Positions 58,371-64,000 of a stretch of DNA of 64,000 nucleotides are shown here, in pieces. This stretch comes from RUG14300 sp964391805 (lineage in GTDB: Bacteria; Bacillota; Clostridia; Christensenellales; CAG-1252): NCBI GenBank assembly GCA_964391805.1, contig CAYMNK010000009.1:31110-95109 (forward strand), in the 5' to 3' direction. Both the position numbers and the translations under genes were made by a program. The notes under the pieces were generated by a model, which was not told the DNA's origin, did not search any database, and saw only the letters and a program-made list of their open reading frames with translations. The stretch's first letter is position 1; the number at the start of each line of letters is the position of its first letter.

Positions 58371-59336
58371 TTATTCCGCGGACGATTTTTTTGCTCTATT
58401 CATTACCGAAAAGAATACTCCTGTTTCGGGAAGACTTTCGAGAATTACGTAATTGTATTTTTCCTCTGCATCGTGTAGACTTGAATATAGGTAATGAGCG
58501 GCGGAATATCCGTTTGAACCAAGACTAATCGTGTTGCATTCACCCAATGCGGATATTGTTTGTTCCATTGCGATAATAACAGGGCTATATCCGTTGTCGA
58601 CCGCATTTTTATATTCATCCATAAGGATATTCGAATCACGCATTACACACGGAACCTTTGGTGCATAATGCTTATATTTCATACCGGGTGCGAGAGCAAC
58701 GTTGAGTGGACCTTTATAAGTTTCCGCATTACATATTTCGGACAATTCCTCTAATGTGATTATACCGGGGCGAAGCAATACCGGACGTTCGCCTGTCAAA
58801 TCGATTATGGTGCTCTCTATACCGACCGAGCATTCATCGCCGTCGAGAATCATAGGAATACGCCCATTAAGATCGTCATAAACGTGTTTAGCGGTAGTAG
58901 GGCTAATATGTTTAGCGAGGTTTGCACTTGGTGCGGCAATAGGTTTAGAACCTCTGATAAGTTCGATCGCCATGGGGTGTGACGGAAATCTAACGCCGAC
59001 GGTATCGAGTCCTGCGGTAACCTCGTCGGGAATGGTTGGACTCTTTTTGAGAATCATTGTTAAAGGACCGGGGCAGTATCTTGCAAAAAGAGTAAGAGCA
59101 ATAGGAGGAATGTCCCTTGCAACCTTAAATATATCCTCAAAATCGGCGAGATGCACGATAAGAGGATTATCCTGAGGGCGTTCTTTAGCCTCGAATATTT
59201 TACGGACTGCATTACCGTCAAGAGCGTTTGCACCGAGACCATAGACGGTTTCGGTAGGGAATGCGACCAATTCTCCGTCATTGATAAGGCGACAAGCCTC
59301 TTTTAATCCATCTTCTTTACAAATAACTGTTTTCAT
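58371..59336 (-). CDS. Threonylcarbamoyl-AMP synthase, Sua5/TsaC type
   Basis: First step of t6A modification of ANN-reading tRNAs: makes threonylcarbamoyl-AMP from Thr, bicarbonate and ATP. 321 residues from ATG 59336: ELVAFPTETVYGLGANA, KERPQDNPL, RFPSHP and SANLAKHISPTTA are TsaC motifs, and the C-terminal Sua5 domain (about 215-321) makes it Sua5-like. The start was placed here because a TATAAT lies at 59344-59349, so transcription would begin at or one base before this ATG. The mRNA would be leaderless. Confidence 0.9.
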   Translation of the reverse strand: MKTVICKEDGLKEACRLINDGELVAFPTETVYGLGANALDGNAVRKIFEAKERPQDNPLIVHLADFEDIFKVARDIPPIALTLFARYCPGPLTMILKKSPTIPDEVTAGLDTVGVRFPSHPMAIELIRGSKPIAAPSANLAKHISPTTAKHVYDDLNGRIPMILDGDECSVGIESTIIDLTGERPVLLRPGIITLEELSEICNAETYKGPLNVALAPGMKYKHYAPKVPCVMRDSNILMDEYKNAVDNGYSPVIIAMEQTISALGECNTISLGSNGYSAAHYLYSSLHDAEEKYNYVILESLPETGVFFSVMNRAKKSSAE

Positions 59337-59343
59337 ACCATAC

Positions 59344-59371
59344 ATTATAGCACTTTTTCGAATAAAAACAA
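59344..59371 (-). promoter_or_regulatory. Promoter of tsaC, probably giving a leaderless mRNA
   Basis: On the minus strand TTGTTT (59371-59366), 16-base spacer, TATAAT (59349-59344). The ATG at 59336 begins eight bases after the -10, at the expected transcription start. No ribosome site can fit. Confidence 0.6.
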
Positions 59372-59446
59372 TAAAAACGAGCAAAATAATGAAAAATATA
59401 TAGGTAAAATGCTTGAATTATGTATATCACCATTAGGTGATAGTGA

Positions 59447-59827
59447 TTACAGTATAGTATCCCACGAAAAACCTAATATATGGATAAGGTTATTGCAGTA
59501 ATCTGCCATAATTGCAGCGGTTGCTATGGCGGACTTATCGTCTTTAGCGGAGATATAGCCTTCGAGTTCGGCAATTCTCGATGTGACCTCTTTAGTTTCG
59601 TTATGCGAAATGACGGCTTCTATAATATGTTTTTTCTTTCTCCAACTTTTTTGAAGTTCTATTGTCTTATCATGGGCCTCGTCGAAGCGTTTTTCTTCGA
59701 CGAGAGCCCGTATATCCTCGGCAATTCCCTCGAGTTCGGTAAAATAATTATGCAAGAATACCTGTTCGAGTACGCCGGCTGTTATAAAGGTAACCAAAAT
59801 GATAATAGCAATAATAATTCGTTTCAT
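59447..59827 (-). CDS. DUF4363 protein
   Basis: 126 residues: signal-anchor helix (MKRIIIAIIILVTFITAGVL), then a helical extracellular domain (ELEGIAEDIRALVEEKRFDE, KSWRKKKHIIEAVISHNE). This agrees with DUF4363, often encoded next to DUF421. Its ATG overlaps the stop of the DUF421 gene by one base. A palindrome TATCACC/GGTGATA (59425-59442) follows its stop and may be a weak terminator without T-tract. Confidence 0.75.
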   Translation of the reverse strand: MKRIIIAIIILVTFITAGVLEQVFLHNYFTELEGIAEDIRALVEEKRFDEAHDKTIELQKSWRKKKHIIEAVISHNETKEVTSRIAELEGYISAKDDKSAIATAAIMADYCNNLIHILGFSWDTIL

Positions 59828-60522
59828 TATCCACCTATTTCGGTAATGATAACCGAGCCTTTTTGAGGTTGAAGATACGCTTCTGTACCGTTGACTGCCA
59901 AGAGAAGCACGTTTTCCTTGCTAAGCTTATTCTCGGATAGTAGTGTATCGATTTGTTCGGAAGTAATTCCTGCTAAGTCGAGATTTGTCGGTTCATATAC
60001 TCCGTCGCAAATTATGGTTAAAGGTAATTTGACTTCTTCGACATCGATATTTTGGTCATTGGGTGTAAGCGGAGCATAAGCCGATTTTGGCAAAACAGAT
60101 AATTTTCCGTCCGTTTCGAGAATGGCGTAAGCGACTTGTGAAGGAAAAAAGTACCCTGCCGAGCGTAAAGCGTGCAAAAGGTCGGTCACACTCATATCGA
60201 GTTGATCGAGCAATCTTTTATCCATACCCGACGGAGTCATAATAAGCATAGGTTTGCCGTTAAGAAAGCGGTTAAATTTAAGACTTTTACTTGCTGCCTT
60301 AGTGATAAAAAGGTGAAGCACAAATAGTGTAAAAATAGGGATAATGCCGTAAACCAACGGTATTTGAATTTCGGACATAGGAATACAAGCTAATTCTGAA
60401 ATAATCAAAGTAATGACCAATTCGAAAGGTTGCAATTCACTAAGCTGTCTTTTACCCATCAATCTCATAATGATAAGTAAGAAAACGTAGATAATAATAG
60501 AACGAATAAAAACCGTAAGCAT
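59827..60522 (-). CDS. DUF421 (YetF-like) membrane protein
   Basis: 231 residues: three N-terminal helices, RLMGKRQLSELQPFELVITLIIS (family signature split by a short loop), NGKPMLIM, then a cytoplasmic mixed domain with VTDLLHALRSAGYF and LPLTIICDGVYEPTNL. Homologues include YetF and YdfS; their role is not settled. Operon with DUF4363. Confidence 0.82.
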   Translation of the reverse strand: MLTVFIRSIIIYVFLLIIMRLMGKRQLSELQPFELVITLIISELACIPMSEIQIPLVYGIIPIFTLFVLHLFITKAASKSLKFNRFLNGKPMLIMTPSGMDKRLLDQLDMSVTDLLHALRSAGYFFPSQVAYAILETDGKLSVLPKSAYAPLTPNDQNIDVEEVKLPLTIICDGVYEPTNLDLAGITSEQIDTLLSENKLSKENVLLLAVNGTEAYLQPQKGSVIITEIGG

Positions 60523-60644
60523 ACCCTTATTATGTCTTCATTTAGGATAATTATGCATACGGTTAGATAATCCAATAATATCCGCAAAAACATCAGAATC
60601 CATCATGTTATACAGCAATTCCATTATATTGATTCTCAATATAG

Positions 60645-61571
60645 TTATTTTGAGATTCGATCCGTTTGCTTTTTTGCATAGGCTTTCGGTGTTATGCCTG
60701 TTTTTTGTCGGAACATTTTTATGAAATAACATACATCGCAAAAACCCGTTTGCTCGGCAATTTCCGTTACACTAAGTCCTGATGTTTCTAAAAGCTCTGC
60801 CGCTTTGGATAGGCGATACTCCAACAGATACTCCGTGATAGTCATGTGCATTGCTTGCTTGAAATATCGACAGCATTCGTTGCGACTCATAAATACACTT
60901 TCGGCAAGGGCGGTCAGCGAAAATTTCTCCGTATAATGCTCGTGAAGATATCTGATCAAATCATAGATTTTTCGTGTATGAATAAAAGATGCATCTGTTT
61001 TTTCTTGAGAAACATGTTCAAAAAATCGCACCCAAATGTCTTGCAAATAATGCTGTATTTTCAGCCGAATTTCGGACGGACTGGGCGTGGATGGCACACT
61101 GTCCCATCGTTCAAGGCAATGCTCGGCTATCCATTTTATTTTCATAAAAATATCCTTTGTCCACTCGGCTTGCTTATGAAGTAAGAAAAGTGTGATACAT
61201 TTATCTACAAAAGGGCGGTAATATGCATTTTCAAAATAACTGCCATGATAGCCGTATAATATTTCGGGATGAAAAATCATTGTGAAATACTTGGCTGTTT
61301 TTTGTTCTGTTGTGGCGCAAATGGAATGCAGACACCCCGGCATAATGCAAAAGCCGTCTCCTGCGGTTACGGTTTTTTGTTGATTTAGAAGATAAACATC
61401 TACCGCTCCTTCACACACCACGGATATTTCAATGGTAGGTTGCTTGTGCCAGTTGACAAATCCTTTGTGATATTCACTCAAGTCGTCATTGGAAAATGTA
61501 AATCGAAAAGCTGGATCTAATTCGCCGATTGCATTCATTTCATTGTCCGTAGGTACTTGTAGTTGCTTCAT
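60645..61571 (-). CDS. AraC-family regulator with cupin-like sensor domain
   Basis: 308 residues. N-terminal beta barrel (VCEGAVDVYLLNQQKTVTAG, FCIMPGCLHSICAT) and two C-terminal HTH motifs (FSLTALAESVFMSRNECCRYF and LSVTEIAEQTGFCDVCYF), the second in the consensus place. It is divergent from the MATE pump gene and may control it. Codon use (many CTG, CGG and GCG) differs from the neighbours, hinting at transfer. Confidence 0.88.
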   Translation of the reverse strand: MKQLQVPTDNEMNAIGELDPAFRFTFSNDDLSEYHKGFVNWHKQPTIEISVVCEGAVDVYLLNQQKTVTAGDGFCIMPGCLHSICATTEQKTAKYFTMIFHPEILYGYHGSYFENAYYRPFVDKCITLFLLHKQAEWTKDIFMKIKWIAEHCLERWDSVPSTPSPSEIRLKIQHYLQDIWVRFFEHVSQEKTDASFIHTRKIYDLIRYLHEHYTEKFSLTALAESVFMSRNECCRYFKQAMHMTITEYLLEYRLSKAAELLETSGLSVTEIAEQTGFCDVCYFIKMFRQKTGITPKAYAKKQTDRISK

Positions 61572-61641
61572 GTGTAAACATCTCCTTGTGAAATAATTAT
61601 ACTTTATGTGAATATATCCATAGTATTGCAGTGAATATTGG

Positions 61642-61650
61642 TGATATAAT
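61642..61650 (+). promoter_or_regulatory. Extended -10 of the MATE operon
   Basis: TGA-TATAAT (TATAAT 61645-61650, extended TG at 61642-61643). No clear -35 is found, which suggests activator dependence; the divergent AraC regulator is a candidate. Confidence 0.6.
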
Positions 61651-61710
61651 TATATCATATTACATTTGATAGTGCAAGAGTATATCAAGCTTTATCGGAG
61701 GCAAAAAAGC

Positions 61711-63108
61711 GTGTTAAAAGGGATAAAAAGACAATCAAATATTCAAATGACACCCGATGAAAAGCATGAATTTTACAAAGAATTGTTTTCTCTTGCCATT
61801 CCCATTGGACTACAGAATTTATTGACAGCGTTGATTGGTGCAACGGATGCACTAATGTTAGGAAGGTTGGCGCAGGATGCTGTTTCCGCTGTTTCTTTGG
61901 CTAACCAGATATCATTTATCATGAATCTGTTTATCGGAGCTGTTGTGGGTGGCGGTGGTGCGTTGATCGCTCAATATTGGGGAAAAAACGATCGAACCAT
62001 GGCCAAAAATTTGTTCTGCATGATTTTGAAATGGGCAATCGGCATTTCCTTTGTTTTCTTTCTCGGTGCAATGCTGATTCCTAAACAGCTTATGGAAATT
62101 TATACCACGGATACAGCTTTGATTGAAATCGGTTCATCCTATCTGCGTGCAGTTGGTTTGTCGTATCTATTTAGTGGCATTACAAATTGTTACTATCTCA
62201 AAATGAAAATAGAGGGAAGGGCATCTAAGAGTGTTATGATCTCTATTGTTACGCTCATTTCCGATGTGGTGATTGACACATTCCTTATTTATGGGCTTGC
62301 CGGTGTGCCAAAAATGGGAGCAAACGGATCCGCTTATTCCACGGTGTTCGTGGAACTTGTTGGACTTGTTTGGTGTATTTGTGAATCTCATCGTGGGGAC
62401 AGTATTCGCCCCGATTTGCAAGGAATTAAATGGTCGTCTTCTGTTATTACAAAAGATTTCATGAAGTTGTCTCTGCCTATGTTGGGTAGCTTCCTTGCAT
62501 GGGGACTTGGATTCTCGCTTCATTCGCTGATTATGGGACATCTCGGTACTGATGCCACGGCAGCTGCCTCAATCACTTCAGTGGTACAGGAAATCGTAAC
62601 CTGCATGTGCAAAGGCATTTCTTCCGGTGCAAGTATCATCATCGGTAAACTTCTTGGAAACAGCCATCTTGAAAAGGCTAAAATTTATGGGCGGAAGCTG
62701 TGCCATATTTCCTTTTTGGTGGGAGGTATTCATTTGGTGCTACTGTGCATCATAGGTCCCTTGTTGGTGTATTTCTTCGTATTGACCGAAACAGCGAAAG
62801 CTTATCTTGTGATGATGTTGATATTTACAGCAATCTATCTTTTTGTTTATTCTATAAACACGATTGTACTGTGTGGTATTTTCCCCGCAGGAGGAGACTC
62901 GAAATTTGATGCGATTGCTTGTATTTTTTCTTCATGGTGTTTTTCTCTACCGTTGGCATTTATTGGCACATTCGTGTTTGACTGGCCGGTTATGGTGGTT
63001 TACATACTGATGTGTTCCGACGAGCTCATAAAGGTATTTATGCTCTATCCCCGTTACAAAAAATACCTATGGGTAAACAACTTAACGCGTGAAATAAACG
63101 CTGACTAA
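61711..63108 (+). CDS. MATE-family multidrug/cation antiporter
   Basis: 465 residues from GTG 61711, which has GGAGG (61697-61701) nine bases upstream; the longer TTG at 61666 has no ribosome site. Twelve membrane helices, with two MATE repeats (LFSLAIPIGLQNLLTALIGA and FMKLSLPMLGSFLAWGLGF) and the ALMLGRL segment. Exports drugs or toxic cations with Na or H import. Divergent AraC regulator and a downstream acetyltransferase make a plausible drug-resistance unit. Confidence 0.88.
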   Translation: MLKGIKRQSNIQMTPDEKHEFYKELFSLAIPIGLQNLLTALIGATDALMLGRLAQDAVSAVSLANQISFIMNLFIGAVVGGGGALIAQYWGKNDRTMAKNLFCMILKWAIGISFVFFLGAMLIPKQLMEIYTTDTALIEIGSSYLRAVGLSYLFSGITNCYYLKMKIEGRASKSVMISIVTLISDVVIDTFLIYGLAGVPKMGANGSAYSTVFVELVGLVWCICESHRGDSIRPDLQGIKWSSSVITKDFMKLSLPMLGSFLAWGLGFSLHSLIMGHLGTDATAAASITSVVQEIVTCMCKGISSGASIIIGKLLGNSHLEKAKIYGRKLCHISFLVGGIHLVLLCIIGPLLVYFFVLTETAKAYLVMMLIFTAIYLFVYSINTIVLCGIFPAGGDSKFDAIACIFSSWCFSLPLAFIGTFVFDWPVMVVYILMCSDELIKVFMLYPRYKKYLWVNNLTREINAD

Positions 63109-63144
63109 ACGACGAAAATCAAAAATAATAAAGGAGAAACTAAT

Positions 63145-63753
63145 ATGACGATGCGTGAAAGAATTGAACAAGGCAAACTTTTTACAGATTACTGCGAGGG
63201 GCTTCCGGAGGATAGACTACATTGTAAAAAGACAATGACTGCTTTTAACCGAAGTGAGCCCGATGATGTAGAAAATCGCTTCCGCTTAATGCAGGAGTTG
63301 TTTGGCAAGGAAACGAAAGCGTGGATTGAACCGCCTTTTTATTGTTGCTACGGCACAAATATTACACTTGGCGAACATACCTATATCAACATGAATTGCA
63401 GTTTTATTGATGATGGAAAAATTATAATTGGTAAAGCTGTGATGTTTGGTGCAAATGTGGTAATCGCTACCGTAGGACATCCCATACGCCCTGATATGAG
63501 AAAATACATGTATACCGATCCGGTAGTCATTGGAGATAACTGTTGGATTGGAGCAAATGTCACCATATGTCCAGGTGTGACCATTGGAGCAAACAGCGTT
63601 ATCGGGGCCGGAAGTGTGGTTACGAAGGATATTCCTGCAAATATGGTCGCTGTCGGTAATCCATGCAGAGTACTTCGCTCAATCGATGAACGCGACGAAC
63701 TTTACTATTATAGGGACAGAAAATTTTCTGATAGCGGTATTGATGAAGATTAA
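63145..63753 (+). CDS. Maltose/galactoside O-acetyltransferase-type LbH protein
   Basis: 202 residues. Mac domain at the start (MRERIEQGKLFTDYCEGLPE), hexapeptide left-handed beta helix with NITLGEHTYINMNCSF, IATVGHPI (catalytic His) and ITGANSV-like repeats (VTIGANSVIGAGSVVTKDI). Acetyl-CoA dependent transfer to a sugar hydroxyl, as in LacA or Maa. Follows the MATE gene by 36 bases with its own AAAGGAG. Confidence 0.9.
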   Translation: MTMRERIEQGKLFTDYCEGLPEDRLHCKKTMTAFNRSEPDDVENRFRLMQELFGKETKAWIEPPFYCCYGTNITLGEHTYINMNCSFIDDGKIIIGKAVMFGANVVIATVGHPIRPDMRKYMYTDPVVIGDNCWIGANVTICPGVTIGANSVIGAGSVVTKDIPANMVAVGNPCRVLRSIDERDELYYYRDRKFSDSGIDED

Positions 63754-63913
63754 GTAGTAAATGAAATGATCTTCTATCAACACAGATTCACAGGAGCCGT
63801 CGGTATTCATTCCACATTACGACAAGCGTGCCCATTCGGTTATATTGAGCGGAGTATTAAACACGCAGTCGACCCCGTAAGGGCGACCCATCGCGTCGGT
63901 AACTGAATCATCA
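63754..63913. repeat. Dispersed repeat fragment
   Basis: A diverged unit TTATATTGAGCGGAGTATTAAA with GTCGACCCCGTAAGGGCG and GTCGGTAACTGAATC (about 63838-63910). No gene is seen. Confidence 0.6.
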
Positions 63914-63918
63914 TAAAG

Positions 63919-63990
63919 GGAAGTGCATGCGCGCACTTCCTATTATTGTATAGCGAAAACCACCAGATAGTCTGGTGGTTCAATAATAGG
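63919..63990. other. Nested hairpins at the right edge, possible mobile-element end
   Basis: GGAAGTGC/GCACTTCC (63919-63926 and 63933-63940) is followed by a nested structure: outer stem CCTATTATTG (63939-63948) with CAATAATAGG (63981-63990), inner perfect stem AACCACCAGA/TCTGGTGGTT (63958-63967 and 63971-63980, 3-base loop). Similar subterminal hairpins occur at ends of IS200/IS605 elements; the rest of any element would lie beyond 64000. Confidence 0.35.
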
Positions 63991-64000
63991 CTTTTGCCGA

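Overview
The window looks like chromosomal DNA of an anaerobic, low-GC Gram-positive bacterium of the Clostridia (Bacillota). The evidence is the order whiA-dnaE-pfkA, strong TTGACA/TATAAT promoters, AAGGAGG-type ribosome sites, a CIRCE-like site before groESL, a di-AMP cyclase, [FeFe]-hydrogenase genes and no respiratory genes. I cannot name a genus. The long intergenic gaps hold at least three dispersed non-coding repeat families.

Layout. 1-10268: core genes (whiA fragment, dnaE, ATP-type and PPi-type phosphofructokinases, galE, a 23S rRNA uracil methyltransferase carrying an inserted ASCH-like domain). 10471-11601: acetyltransferase-like protein. 12187-17745: restriction-modification or defence cassette (Xre regulator, short methylase-like protein, Eco57I-like methylase, nuclease-helicase), bracketed by direct copies of a composite repeat. 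18381-22451: Dabb protein, a duplicated leader element, a putative toxin-immunity pair, an RlmA-like methylase and a membrane protein. 22928-26944: metal-handling island (His-rich exporter, COG0523 GTPase with a 119-residue His/Asp/Glu/Cys tract, P-loop protein ending in a DUF1980-like domain). 27165-28654: tRNA-Arg(CCG) and an intact ISL3-family element lying in the tRNA terminator. 29036-33851: hydrogen or redox sensing cluster (two thioredoxin-like ferredoxins, HydS-like sensor, SpoIIE phosphatase, group B hydrogenase). 33874-45323: housekeeping runs (DUF3810, ppa, holA, membrane protein, M28-like pseudoenzyme, cdaA, aspartokinase, HflX with a JAMM-like N-terminus, GH31, LMW phosphatase). 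45679-50103: DUF4186, alpha/beta hydrolase, murG, groESL. 50660-55829: small wHTH/membrane protein, uvrB, uvrA. 56290-58149: HTH-AAA-PD-(D/E)XK protein under a promoter with helically phased repeats. 58371-60522: tsaC, DUF4363, DUF421. 60645-63753: AraC regulator, MATE pump and sugar acetyltransferase, probably acquired. The extreme right end has nested hairpins that may belong to a mobile element.

The loci that look most worth following are the AAA-nuclease gene with its phased operator (56135-58149), the restriction-like cassette with phased divergent operators (12187-17745), the ASCH insertion in the rRNA methylase (8571-10268) and the metal island. Several start codons were moved from the longest reading frame on the basis of promoters and ribosome sites: 21675, 29036, 37231, 39684, 40909, 47065, 59336 and 61711.
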